Position numbers and translations under genes: made by a program. 53,611 nucleotides of DNA from UBA1715 sp045599365 (lineage in GTDB: Bacteria > Bacteroidota > Bacteroidia > Bacteroidales > UBA1715). The stretch is taken from NCBI GenBank assembly GCA_045599365.1, contig JAZRVS010000184.1:1-53611 (forward strand). The letters are read 5' to 3'. Positions 25,574-33,558 of the stretch are shown piece by piece; the stretch's first letter is position 1, and each line of letters opens with the position of its first letter. Under the pieces are notes generated by a model. The model saw only the letters and a list, made by a program, of their open reading frames with translations, had not been told where the DNA came from and made no database searches.

Positions 25574-25605
25574 AAAAAAAAGCGTGAAACTTAACTGTCT
25601 CCCGC
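25574..25605 (-). terminator. Intrinsic terminator after the structured RNA
   Basis: On the minus strand GCGGGAGAC and GTTTCACGC pair with two mismatches around an AGTTAA loop, followed by eight T (574-581 on plus are A). It lies 58 bases before the lipoprotein start, so it could act as an attenuator. Confidence 0.65.
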
Positions 25606-25717
25606 TTCATCTGGTGTTTGGCGTAACCCTGGACAACGAAATAAGTAAAGCCCACGCCGAACGTGAACACTTTTCCTTACTTCTTTCTGTCCTTTTAGTC
25701 GCCAAACTTCGATGAAG
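25605..25717 (-). ncRNA. Candidate structured RNA made of five nested stems
   Basis: Five stems are nested in exact order: 25605-25611/25711-25717 (7 bp), 25616-25623/25700-25707 (8 bp), 25631-25635/25688-25692 (5 bp), 25643-25648/25677-25682 (6 bp) and 25653-25656/25662-25665 (4 bp, loop of five). All are perfect Watson-Crick pairs. On the minus strand a terminator with T8 follows at once, so the minus strand is the likely RNA. It may be a small RNA or the aptamer-like part of a leader for the lipoprotein-deiminase unit. I recognise no known family. No ideal -7 element was found upstream. Confidence 0.6.
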
Positions 25718-25822
25718 AAAGAAATAAAGCTTAATGCTTTTAATATGTCAAAACCGCATTTTGCGATTTCGCTACAAATGTGTAAAAATTTTTTGAGGAA
25801 AACAAATGGTAAAATTTATTGG

Positions 25823-25849
25823 TATTTGCAACTTTGTGAATGCATATTG
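25823..25849. repeat. Copy of the ATPase 5' flank, part 2
   Basis: 27 bases matching 27205-27231 with one difference (TATTTGCAACTTTGTGAATG and onward). It ends 8 bases before direct repeat copy 2. Confidence 0.8.
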
Positions 25850-25857
25850 GTACGGTC

Positions 25858-26012
25858 AAGACAGCTGGGCAAAGATTAACGGATAAAAATTTACATATCA
25901 GTAAACAAAACCCGATGCTGAAAGAACAACATCGGGTTTTATTTTTTTGCTTAGTTTCGTTGTTTTTATCTATTCAAGTAAAAACAATCTGAAGAAATTA
26001 TCTTGAATGAAG
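25858..26012. repeat. Direct repeat DR, copy 2
   Basis: Begins with the last 29 bases of glnS, without the rest of the gene. The terminator follows (stem 25907-25917/25930-25940, altered loop), then the true end of the ATPase gene. It pairs with 23567-23719. Confidence 0.9.
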
Positions 26013-27097
26013 TATGATTCTTCATTGTGTGATACAATTCCCAAGTCTTGCAATTTTGCAATTGCCGCCTGTACAGAACTCGCTGATTGTAATGAGTGTT
26101 TGCGAATAAACGTTGAACTGAGAATTTTTGTTGCATGTCCTTCTTTTGCTATTGCATACATCATTTCTTTTTGACGAATAGGGATATTCGACATCAAGCG
26201 TTTATAACTATCCGAAAGTTCTTCCAGAATGGAAGAGATAGTTTTATCTATTTGTTCAATTGTACAATCTTTAATGTTAGATGCTACTAATTCATGAAAC
26301 ACCTTTTGTATACAATATGTGTTTCCTTCGAGCAAATCATAAACATATTTTATATTGTCTTCTGCAATCTTAGAACCGACCGAATCCATACAATTTTTTA
26401 CAAAAGGCATATACTTCTCGTAAGCAATAGGCTTTAGTTCTATGATGTCCGTGCTATTGTAAAAAGGTCGAGCTGATGACAAAAACATTTCACTTATCAA
26501 ATGTTGTTCGCTACCCGAAAAAATAAAGTGGACATTCGATGATTTTTGAATATGACTGCGTAGTAATGCTTCTATGTTCTTTTGTGAATATTTTGCAATT
26601 TGCTGAAATTCATCCAAGGCAACAATACAAGGTTTGTCTGCGTGTTCAAGCGCATTGAAGATTTCTTCAAGAGTATATTCTGGTTGGTACACGTCGCCCA
26701 ATCCAATACTAAATGTTGGTAAACCCGTAGATGCGTCATAGCTGAATTGAGTATTAATAGATTTTAGTGCAGCAATAAATTGTTTTGCTGCCATTGTATT
26801 TTTCTTTTTTAATGTAGTAAAGACCTCTTTCCCAAATGCATATACCAATTCATTTAAACTTGAGGTATATAGCAAATCTATGTAAAAAGTATAATATTTT
26901 TCAGAAATCACAGGCTCAGAAAAACAGACATCTATCAATTTACTTTTGCCGATTCTGCGTTCCGCCATAAGCGTTATATTACCATTGTTTGTAAGAATTT
27001 TTACAAATTTTTCGCGTTCTGATTCCCTGTCGCAGAATAAGTTACGTGGTATTTTACCGACTATAACAAAAGGATTTTGAGTTTCCATAGTTGTCAT
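25970..27097 (-). CDS. P-loop ATPase of the archaeal-type AAA family with C-terminal winged helix
   Basis: 375 residues. It opens with NPFVIVGKIPRNLFCDRESE, the usual start of this ATPase group. The P-loop reads ERRIGKSKLI near residue 45, Walker B is PCIVALDEFQQI near residue 160, and a sensor-like strand HFIFSGSEQHL follows. A C-terminal winged-helix segment (about 300-375) contains KEMMYAIAKEGHA and SVQAAIAKLQDLGIV. Such proteins are frequent in Bacteroidota accessory regions; substrates are mostly unknown. A 3' remnant of a second copy lies at 23677. It is divergent from a related ATPase at 27362. Confidence 0.85.
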   Translation of the reverse strand: MTTMETQNPFVIVGKIPRNLFCDRESEREKFVKILTNNGNITLMAERRIGKSKLIDVCFSEPVISEKYYTFYIDLLYTSSLNELVYAFGKEVFTTLKKKNTMAAKQFIAALKSINTQFSYDASTGLPTFSIGLGDVYQPEYTLEEIFNALEHADKPCIVALDEFQQIAKYSQKNIEALLRSHIQKSSNVHFIFSGSEQHLISEMFLSSARPFYNSTDIIELKPIAYEKYMPFVKNCMDSVGSKIAEDNIKYVYDLLEGNTYCIQKVFHELVASNIKDCTIEQIDKTISSILEELSDSYKRLMSNIPIRQKEMMYAIAKEGHATKILSSTFIRKHSLQSASSVQAAIAKLQDLGIVSHNEESYFIQDNFFRLFLLE

Positions 27098-27107
27098 TTT
27101 TATTAAG

Positions 27108-27115
27108 CAAATATA
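27108..27115 (-). promoter_or_regulatory. -7 element for the 25970-27097 ATPase
   Basis: The minus strand reads TATATTTG, matching TAnnTTTG, 10 bases before the ATG. Confidence 0.45.
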
Positions 27116-27278
27116 ATTATTTATTTTGCATTATGCAAATCACATAATGCAATTTACATAATAAAAAATTTGGACAACTTTTGTATATGGAAATTTTATA
27201 TTGCTATTTGCAATTTTGTGAATGCATATTGTTTTTTAATTTTCCAATAACTTATTGAATTACAATCTATTATTTAAC

Positions 27279-27322
27279 TAACAAAGTTGTTAGTAACAAA
27301 ATTGTTACTAACAACTTTGTTA
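27279..27322. promoter_or_regulatory. 44-bp perfect palindrome between divergent ATPase genes
   Basis: Arms of 21 bp (27279-27299 and 27302-27322) flank a two-base centre; the inner part reads TTAGTAACAAAATTGTTACT. It ends 16 bases before the -7 element of the + strand ATPase, an operator-like position. As RNA it would form a very stable hairpin. Confidence 0.7.
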
Positions 27323-27338
27323 CTAATTAGAAAAATAC

Positions 27339-27346
27339 TATTTTTG
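27339..27346 (+). promoter_or_regulatory. -7 element for the 27362 ATPase
   Basis: TATTTTTG matches TAnnTTTG, 15 bases before the ATG and immediately downstream of the palindrome. Confidence 0.5.
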
Positions 27347-27361
27347 CAAAAATGAATTATT

Positions 27362-28495
27362 ATGAACAATCCTTTTATATACGGTATAGCAACTGACGTT
27401 GAGCACTTTACCGACCGATTGGAAGAAACCGACCGACTAACATTAAATCTAACAAACAAGATAAACACTATATTAATCTCACCTCGAAGATTAGGGAAAA
27501 CGTCTTTGGTAAATAAAGTTGCTTCACAACTAAAAGAAAGAAAAGAAATTTTGGTTGTTCAAATGGATGCCTTTGCATGCAGAAACGAAGAGGATTTTTA
27601 CAAACTTTTTGCAACAGAGATTATAAAACAAGTAAGCACAAAAACTGAATCCTTAATTGCTAATACGAAAAAATTTCTTTCAAATTTGGTTCCTAAAATA
27701 AGTATCGGTCAGGATAGTGAAATATCCTTTTCGTTAGAATCCACAAACAACAAGTATGATTCAGAGGTGTTGAATTTACCAGAGGTCATAGCAAATGAAC
27801 GTGGCGTACGGATTGTTGTGTGTATTGATGAATTTCAACAAATTGGAGAATTTACAGATTCTCTGCCTTTCCAGAGAAAACTCCGTTCGGTATGGCAATT
27901 ACAAAGAAATACTTCGTACTGTTTATTTGGTAGCAAGCGACACGTTTTAATGAATATGTTTGGGAAGGCATCTCATCCATTTTACAAATTTGGAGATGTA
28001 ATGTTTTTAGAAAAAATTCCTATAAACTATTGGGTTGAATATATTCAACAGCAATTTAGGAAAACGCAAAAAGACATTTCGAAGGATTTATGTGAGAACA
28101 TCTGTTTGTTTGTAGAAAGTAATTCTTCGTATGTCCAGCATTTGGCTTGGTTGTTATGGGCACGGACGGAAAATGTGGCAACGGGAAAAGATTTAATTCT
28201 GGCCCAACAGGATTTATTGCGTCAAAATCACGTATTGTTTTTAAAATATGTGAATGACCTATCTGCATATCAAGTTAATGTGGTTCGTGCAATTGCAGAT
28301 GGTCATACGACAGATTTATATACTGGGGAAATTATAAATCAATATAATTTAGGCTCAACGGCTAACGTGGCTCGTTTAATACGAGCATTGGAATCAAAAG
28401 AAATTGTAGAAGTAATAGGTAAAAAAGTTGAATTGTCTGATCCCGTTTTTGGTCGTTGGGTTCAGAAGAATTTGAATTCATTCTTTAAAGAATAA
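27362..28495 (+). CDS. P-loop ATPase of the archaeal-type AAA family, divergent relative of its neighbour
   Basis: 377 residues starting MNNPFIYGIATDVEHFTDR. The P-loop is ISPRRLGKTSLV near residue 45, Walker B is IVVCIDEFQQIGEF near 155, and CLFGSKRHVLMNMF follows. A winged-helix-like C-terminal region (about 300-377) contains YQVNVVRAIADGHTT and ANVARLIRALESKEIV. It shares architecture but little sequence with the ATPase at 25970. Its stop lies 2 bp from the stop of the XRE gene on the other strand. The function is unknown; a conflict or mobile-element role is inferred from context. Confidence 0.85.
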   Translation: MNNPFIYGIATDVEHFTDRLEETDRLTLNLTNKINTILISPRRLGKTSLVNKVASQLKERKEILVVQMDAFACRNEEDFYKLFATEIIKQVSTKTESLIANTKKFLSNLVPKISIGQDSEISFSLESTNNKYDSEVLNLPEVIANERGVRIVVCIDEFQQIGEFTDSLPFQRKLRSVWQLQRNTSYCLFGSKRHVLMNMFGKASHPFYKFGDVMFLEKIPINYWVEYIQQQFRKTQKDISKDLCENICLFVESNSSYVQHLAWLLWARTENVATGKDLILAQQDLLRQNHVLFLKYVNDLSAYQVNVVRAIADGHTTDLYTGEIINQYNLGSTANVARLIRALESKEIVEVIGKKVELSDPVFGRWVQKNLNSFFKE

Positions 28496-28497
28496 AA

Positions 28498-28707
28498 CTA
28501 CATTAAATCCTTCACATCAACACCCAGCGCTTTACTAATTGTAAAAAGAGTTTTAATTGTAATGTTCACTCGGCCAGATTCAATTCTGCTCATGCTTGAA
28601 CGTTCCATATCGCATAGATATGCAAGGTCTTGTATCGAAAGATTCTTTCCTGTTCGATAAGCCTTTATTTTAGAGGCAATTAACTGAATCTCATCTTGAT
28701 ACTCCAT
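28498..28707 (-). CDS. XRE-family helix-turn-helix regulator
   Basis: A 69-residue single-domain DNA-binding protein: IASKIKAYRTGKNLSIQDLAYLCDMERSSMSRIESGR, NITIKTLFTISKALGVDVKDL is the standard Cro/C1 helix-turn-helix pattern. No toxin or dimer extension is fused. A perfect 14-bp palindrome lies 11 bases upstream of its start, a plausible self-operator. It converges with the ATPase gene 27362-28495. Confidence 0.9.
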   Translation of the reverse strand: MEYQDEIQLIASKIKAYRTGKNLSIQDLAYLCDMERSSMSRIESGRVNITIKTLFTISKALGVDVKDLM

Positions 28708-28717
28708 GTTTTTTGCG

Positions 28718-28731
28718 TAACATATATGTTA
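28718..28731. promoter_or_regulatory. 14-bp palindrome, probable XRE operator
   Basis: TAACATATATGTTA is a perfect palindrome just upstream of the regulator start. Assignment as its operator is inferred from position. Confidence 0.5.
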
Positions 28732-28862
28732 TGGAGATAATTTGAAAGCAAAAATTTTTTGTTTGTGTTCTAGATTTTTGCACAGCAACAATTTTGATTT
28801 GCACAAAACGGAGATGCCGATAGCCAATACAAGTGGAGGCAAAAATTAAAATTTTATATTCT

Positions 28863-29000
28863 ATGTACACTTTAAATTTTCCAAATGGTAATGTTCAAAC
28901 GTATGCTACTCTTTCGGAATTACAGAGAGCTGCAAGTTTAATGGGTGGCGAAGCCAAGTCGATTTCGGGAAAGACTTACGCTTTTGTCCCTAAAAAGTAG
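28863..29000 (+). CDS. 45-residue protein of unknown function
   Basis: A short frame from ATG 28863 to TAG 28998. It begins MYTLNFPNGNVQTYATLSEL and ends SGKTYAFVPKK. Amphipathic beta and helix pattern, no signal peptide or membrane segment. A clear terminator follows, which supports a real transcript. GGAGG at 28834-28838 is too far upstream to be its ribosome-binding site. I do not recognise a family. Confidence 0.55.
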   Translation: MYTLNFPNGNVQTYATLSELQRAASLMGGEAKSISGKTYAFVPKK

Positions 29001-29013
29001 TGTTAAATGCGGA

Positions 29014-29053
29014 GGTGTATCAAAACCAATAAAGTTGCGATACACCCTCTTTT
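29014..29053. terminator. Terminator between the 45-residue gene and the oxidoreductase gene
   Basis: GGTGTATC (29014-29021) pairs with GATACACC (29039-29046), followed on the plus strand by CTC and seven T. It probably serves the plus strand mainly. Confidence 0.7.
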
Positions 29054-29060
29054 TTTGTTT

Positions 29061-30041
29061 TTAATCCATTGGATATTTCACTCCCCATTCTTTGCGCAAA
29101 TCGTCCATTTGTTGCATAACCGAAATAGTTTCGGCGTGTGGCATCATTGGCGATTCCAATAAACCGGCTTCTATACAACGACGGCTTTCAATTACTTGAT
29201 ATTCATAGGCAGTAATCATATCTGCAGGTTTTTCGTATGTGGCAACTTTGGCATAGTTTCTATATACATCAATAACTTCAGGGCAGTTCACATTGTCAAC
29301 ACGAATATAGCCTTCGGTTCCGCTAATAATTCCTTGTCTGTCGTTTAGACATAATGCTCCTGTTTGCAAATTCGCCATTTTACCATCGGCGTAACTCAAT
29401 GAAATGCTTTCCTGCATATCCATTCCTGTTGGACCTAATTGACAATTTGTGACTGTTTTTACAATATCGGTACCAAAATACATTCGTGCGAAGTTTAGCA
29501 CATACACACCTACATCAAGTAAAGCTCCGCCGCAAAGCGCAGGATTTGTTATTCGTTCTTTATCTTCCAATGGGTAGCAAAGTGTCGCAGAAAGTAGGCG
29601 TGGTTCCCCAATTATGCCACTTTTCATTAATTCTGCAATTTTTCGAGACATAGGCATATAGCGAGTCCAAATGGCTTCGGTCACGAACACTTTCTTCTCT
29701 TTGGCAAATTGTAATAATTCTTTTGCTTCGCGGGCGTTTGCTGTAAATGCTTTTTCAACTAAACAATGTTTACCATGTTCAATTGCGAGTTTTGCGTGCT
29801 GGAAATGGTGCGAATGAGGTGTCGCTATATATACCAAATCAATATCGTTGTCGCAAACCAACGATTCGTATGAACCGTATGCTTTTGAAATGTTCCATTT
29901 AGAAGCAAAATCTTTTGCTTTGTCAAGACTGCGAGAGGCAACAGCGTAAATCTCGTAACCATTCATTTTCGCAACAGTTTCTGCCATTTTTTCGGCAATC
30001 CAACCAGCGCCAAGAATTCCTATTTTGAAAATTTTGTTCAT
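29061..30041 (-). CDS. Gfo/Idh/MocA family NAD(P)-dependent oxidoreductase
   Basis: 326 residues. The Rossmann start is KIGILGAGWIAEKMAETV. The catalytic-region motif VEKAF near residue 95 takes the place of the usual EKP, and a C-terminal alpha/beta domain contains GGALLDVGVYVLNFARM. Such enzymes oxidise or reduce sugars, inositols or dihydrodiols; the substrate cannot be assigned. The sequence resembles the trans-1,2-dihydrobenzenediol dehydrogenase-like branch. It is a single gene with its own promoter. Confidence 0.9.
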   Translation of the reverse strand: MNKIFKIGILGAGWIAEKMAETVAKMNGYEIYAVASRSLDKAKDFASKWNISKAYGSYESLVCDNDIDLVYIATPHSHHFQHAKLAIEHGKHCLVEKAFTANAREAKELLQFAKEKKVFVTEAIWTRYMPMSRKIAELMKSGIIGEPRLLSATLCYPLEDKERITNPALCGGALLDVGVYVLNFARMYFGTDIVKTVTNCQLGPTGMDMQESISLSYADGKMANLQTGALCLNDRQGIISGTEGYIRVDNVNCPEVIDVYRNYAKVATYEKPADMITAYEYQVIESRRCIEAGLLESPMMPHAETISVMQQMDDLRKEWGVKYPMD

Positions 30042-30063
30042 AATATCTTTTTTATTGACTTCT

Positions 30064-30071
30064 CAAATGTA
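30064..30071 (-). promoter_or_regulatory. -7 element for the oxidoreductase gene
   Basis: The minus strand reads TACATTTG, matching TAnnTTTG, 22 bases before the ATG. Confidence 0.5.
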
Positions 30072-30145
30072 TAAATTAGATTGGAGATTTAAAGCAATTA
30101 TAGCGTTTCATTACAATATTTTGTTGTTAAATTCTTCAAAATGAG

Positions 30146-30153
30146 TATTTTTG
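30146..30153 (+). promoter_or_regulatory. -7 element for the CoA-transferase gene
   Basis: TATTTTTG matches TAnnTTTG, 24 bases before the ATG. Confidence 0.5.
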
Positions 30154-30177
30154 CCACGTTTTTAAAGAAAAAGTGAA

Positions 30178-31662
30178 ATGAGTATTCCAGTTATTACTGC
30201 CGATGAGGCAGCATCGTACATCGAGAATGGTTATAGTATTGGTGTAAGTGGATTTACCGCTGTTGGTGTTCCTAAAGCAATTGGAACTGCAATTGCAAAA
30301 AAAGCTGAAGCAGAACATGCAGCAGGTCGTCCTTTCAAAATCAATTTGTTTACAGGAGCTTCTACAGGAGAATCTCTTGATGGTATTCTTGCAAGAGCAG
30401 ACGCATTAAACATTCGCTCTCCGTATCAAACAAACAAAGATTCTCGTGCGGCAATCAACGAGCAACGTATTCACTACGTTGATTATCATTTGTCGCAATT
30501 GGCACAAGACGTTCGCTATGGATATTTTGGCAAAATCAATGTTGCTGTTATTGAAGTGTGCGACTACGATGAACAAGGGAATCTTGTTTTAACAACTGCT
30601 GTTGGAAATGCTCCTACATATACAATGTTGGCAGATAAAATCATTTTGGAACACAATGCTAATCGTCCAAAAGAGATGCGTGGCATGCACGATATTTATA
30701 TGCCAGCAGATCCTCCATATCGTAAGGAAATTCCTGTTTACAAACCAAGCGACCGTATTGGAGACCCTATTTTGAAAGTTGATCCAAAGAAAATTGTTGG
30801 TGTGATTGAAACATTTTTCGATGATGAAATCAAAGGATTCACAGAATTGGACGAAACCACAATAAAGATTGGTGAAAATGTTGCCAATTTCCTTGCAAAC
30901 GAAATCAAAGTTGGAAGAATTCCAAATACATTCTTGCCAATTCAATCGGGAGTAGGAAATATCGCAAATGCTGTTCTTCACGGAATTGGCGAAAGCAAAG
31001 ACATACCTGCATTTGAAATGTACACTGAAGTTATTCAAGATTCAGTTATTGGTTTGTTACAAGAAGGACAAATCAAATTTGCAAGTGGTAGTTCTTTGAC
31101 TTGTAGCAAAGATGCGATGGACAAAGTTATGGGCGACTTAGATTTCTTCCGCGACAAACTTGTACTTCGTCCACAAGAAATTTCAAATAGTCCTGAAGTT
31201 GTTCGTCGAATAGGATTGATTGCTATCAACACAGCAATTGAATGTGATATTTTCGGTAATATGAATTCAAGCCATTTCTATGGAACAAAAATGATGAATG
31301 GAATTGGCGGTTCTGGTGATTTCTTAAGAAATGCATATTTGTCAATTTGCACTACTCCATCAACTGCAAAAGGCGGAATGGTAAGTTCAATCGTACCAAT
31401 GGTAACTCACTTAGATCACTCTGAACACTCATTGAAAGTGATTGTTTCTGAATATGGTGTTGCCGATTTACGCGCGAAATCCCCAATAGACAAAGCAAAA
31501 GAAATCATTGAAAAAGTTGCTCATCCAGATTACAGAGAACTATTGTGGGATTATTTGAAACTTTCTACTAAGCCATCTCACACAATGCAAAAACTTGATA
31601 AAGCGTTTGCTATGCACCTTGAGTTCTTAAATTCTGGTGATATGAGAAATACAAAATGGTAG
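30178..31662 (+). CDS. Acetyl-CoA hydrolase/CoA-transferase (succinate:acetate CoA-transferase-like)
   Basis: 494 residues, class I CoA-transferase of the Cat1/AarC group. It exchanges CoA between acetate and succinate, or a similar acid, in fermentative energy metabolism. Landmarks: NLFTGASTGESLDG near residue 60, NAPTYTMLADKIILE, IPNTFLPIQSGVGNIANAVL, FEMYTEVIQDSVIGL containing the catalytic-region glutamate, and GGSGDFLRNAYLS near the C terminus. In fermentative Bacteroidales such an enzyme fits acetate or succinate production; the exact acid pair is inferred. Confidence 0.9.
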   Translation: MSIPVITADEAASYIENGYSIGVSGFTAVGVPKAIGTAIAKKAEAEHAAGRPFKINLFTGASTGESLDGILARADALNIRSPYQTNKDSRAAINEQRIHYVDYHLSQLAQDVRYGYFGKINVAVIEVCDYDEQGNLVLTTAVGNAPTYTMLADKIILEHNANRPKEMRGMHDIYMPADPPYRKEIPVYKPSDRIGDPILKVDPKKIVGVIETFFDDEIKGFTELDETTIKIGENVANFLANEIKVGRIPNTFLPIQSGVGNIANAVLHGIGESKDIPAFEMYTEVIQDSVIGLLQEGQIKFASGSSLTCSKDAMDKVMGDLDFFRDKLVLRPQEISNSPEVVRRIGLIAINTAIECDIFGNMNSSHFYGTKMMNGIGGSGDFLRNAYLSICTTPSTAKGGMVSSIVPMVTHLDHSEHSLKVIVSEYGVADLRAKSPIDKAKEIIEKVAHPDYRELLWDYLKLSTKPSHTMQKLDKAFAMHLEFLNSGDMRNTKW

Positions 31663-31675
31663 TGATTAGTGATTA

Positions 31676-31708
31676 ATAAAAAAGCGGGAAGAAATTCTCG
31701 CTTTTTTT
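31676..31708. terminator. Bidirectional terminator between CoA-transferase and asnB genes
   Basis: AAAGCGGGAA (31681-31690) pairs with TTCTCGCTTT (31695-31704) around GAAA, with A-run before and T-run after, so it can act for both converging genes. The asnB stop lies inside its edge. Confidence 0.75.
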
Positions 31709-33557
31709 ATCTAAATTTTTCAAGCATAAACTTTTGAACCAAAATCAATTGCCAAAGTCTATTATATAAATAGTTGAAACAGCCAGAATTAAATTTATTT
31801 ACTAAAGACCGTACTTCTGCATAGTTAAAAATACCTATTTGTTCTATCACTTTTTTATTTAAATAATCCTCTATAAGATAATGTAAGTCTTTATGTAACC
31901 ACTCACATAAAGGAATGGAAAATCCCCATTTAGGTCTATCAAAAAGATTTGAAGGTATATAATCGTATAAGACTTGTTTCAATAAATATTTTTGCGTGTC
32001 ATTATGAATCTTTAATTTTTCATTCAAATTAAGAGCAAATTCCACAATATTATAATCTAACAATGGCGTACGAACCTCAAGAGAATATTTCATTGAAGAA
32101 CGATCTACTTTTGGAAGTAAATCTTCTCGTAAATAATAATTTATATCAAATAAGGCTTGATTTTCTACAGGAGATAAAATCCTTGATACAGAAGCAATTT
32201 CATTCGGTAATATAAACTCTTGATAGAAGTCTTTCTGTACTATATTTTTTATCTCGTTTCTTGAAAATAAATATTGTTCTTGAGAAAAAATATGAGATGG
32301 TTTTTGTTCATCTGACATATAATTTAAAACTGTGCCAGCCCGTTTTATACGAGAAGTTCCAAACATAGAAGCAAAATACAATAACTTCCTATATTTCTGA
32401 ATTTGAGGATTTTGCAACCGATTAGCCCAAACGTATGCACCATAACCCATAAACAACTCATCTCCCCCATCACCAGACAAAATCATTGTCGTTTTTGTTT
32501 TCGCTAACTTTGAAACCAACATAGTTGGAATGGCAGAAGAATCTGAAAATGGTTCATCAAATGTATCTAAAATTGTAGGAATTAATTCAATTGCATCTTT
32601 TTGAGTAACAGTCAATTGTGTATGATCTGTGCCGAGATATTGAGCAATTTGTTTAGCATATTGGCTTTCATCATATTTATTTTCGGCAAATGCAATTGTA
32701 AAAGTCTTTAATTGTTGGTTTAAATTCTTCTGCGCAACAGCAGTAACCAACGATGAATCTATTCCTCCACTCAAAAAAGTTCCATACGGGACATCACTCC
32801 TCAAACGATAACGAACAGACTGCTCCACTAAATCGCGTAGAATTTCTTTAGCAGAATATAAATCATCAAATGTTTCTGATTGTATCTGACTATATGTAGT
32901 CCAATATGAATGTTTTGTAAGGCCACCTTTTGAAATCTCCATATATGAACCTGCAGGCACTTTATAGATATGGCTATAAAACGTAGTTTCAATACCTGAA
33001 TATCCAAGATGCATAAACTGATTTAATGCAGAATAATCAAGTGATTTATTAGAATTTATAAAATTTAATTTAAGTAATGCTTTAACTTCAGAAGCAAAAG
33101 CAAAATTATTACCATCCCAATAATAATAGAGCGGTTTTACACCCATTCTATCACGAATTAAAAGTAACTTTTTTTCTAACGTATCGTAAAAGGCAATGGC
33201 AAACATACCATTGTAATATTCAACGGCATCAATACCATCGTTTATCAATGTTTTTAATACAATTTCTGTATCAGAAGTTGTATGGACTTCTATCTGTTGT
33301 TCTCGACGAATTTCATCGAAGTTGTAAACCTCTCCATTAAAGACTATTACATATCGACCATCTTCTGAAAACATTGGTTGATTAGATTCATCCGATAAAT
33401 CTATGATTTTCAAGCGCCTATGAACAAGTCCAACACATTCATCTGAATATATTCCTTGATGTTCAGGACCTCTTGAAGAGATACTTTCACCCATTAAAGG
33501 TAACTCCTTTATATCGAATACATTAGATGTAGTGAAATATCCAGCAATGCCACACAT
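31707..33557 (-). CDS. asnB: Asparagine synthase (glutamine-hydrolysing)
   Basis: Makes asparagine, or a related amide, from aspartate, glutamine and ATP. The 616-residue protein has the N-terminal glutaminase with catalytic Cys2 (MCGIAGY), SSRGPEHQG, FNGEVYNF and RDRMGVKPLYY. The synthetase domain carries the pyrophosphate loop SGGIDSS (263-269) and SGDGGDELFMGYG. It is the third gene of the operon with the gldA-like and lytic transglycosylase genes, one base after the latter. Relatives in surface glycan clusters amidate uronic acids, so the name is likely but not certain. Confidence 0.88.
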   Translation of the reverse strand: MCGIAGYFTTSNVFDIKELPLMGESISSRGPEHQGIYSDECVGLVHRRLKIIDLSDESNQPMFSEDGRYVIVFNGEVYNFDEIRREQQIEVHTTSDTEIVLKTLINDGIDAVEYYNGMFAIAFYDTLEKKLLLIRDRMGVKPLYYYWDGNNFAFASEVKALLKLNFINSNKSLDYSALNQFMHLGYSGIETTFYSHIYKVPAGSYMEISKGGLTKHSYWTTYSQIQSETFDDLYSAKEILRDLVEQSVRYRLRSDVPYGTFLSGGIDSSLVTAVAQKNLNQQLKTFTIAFAENKYDESQYAKQIAQYLGTDHTQLTVTQKDAIELIPTILDTFDEPFSDSSAIPTMLVSKLAKTKTTMILSGDGGDELFMGYGAYVWANRLQNPQIQKYRKLLYFASMFGTSRIKRAGTVLNYMSDEQKPSHIFSQEQYLFSRNEIKNIVQKDFYQEFILPNEIASVSRILSPVENQALFDINYYLREDLLPKVDRSSMKYSLEVRTPLLDYNIVEFALNLNEKLKIHNDTQKYLLKQVLYDYIPSNLFDRPKWGFSIPLCEWLHKDLHYLIEDYLNKKVIEQIGIFNYAEVRSLVNKFNSGCFNYLYNRLWQLILVQKFMLEKFR

Positions 33558-33558
33558 A

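Noticed and set aside
25506..25715. 69-residue plus-strand ORF upstream of the ATPase
   Set aside because: It runs through the nested hairpin RNA, has no promoter and no family resemblance; the base pairing explains the sequence better.
25605..25717. Integron attC site
   Set aside because: The stem has a cruciform look, but the ends do not match the conserved GTTRRRY/RYYYAAC core pair and no integrase is present.
25605..25717. Retron non-coding RNA
   Set aside because: No reverse transcriptase gene in the neighbourhood; the two ATPases and the deiminase lack its motifs.
27362..28707. Toxin-antitoxin pair (ATPase with XRE protein)
   Set aside because: The genes converge rather than form an operon, and the ATPase has no toxin motif.
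30589..31038. 149-residue minus-strand ORF inside the CoA-transferase gene
   Set aside because: Shadow frame of a well-conserved gene; residue composition is unlike a protein.
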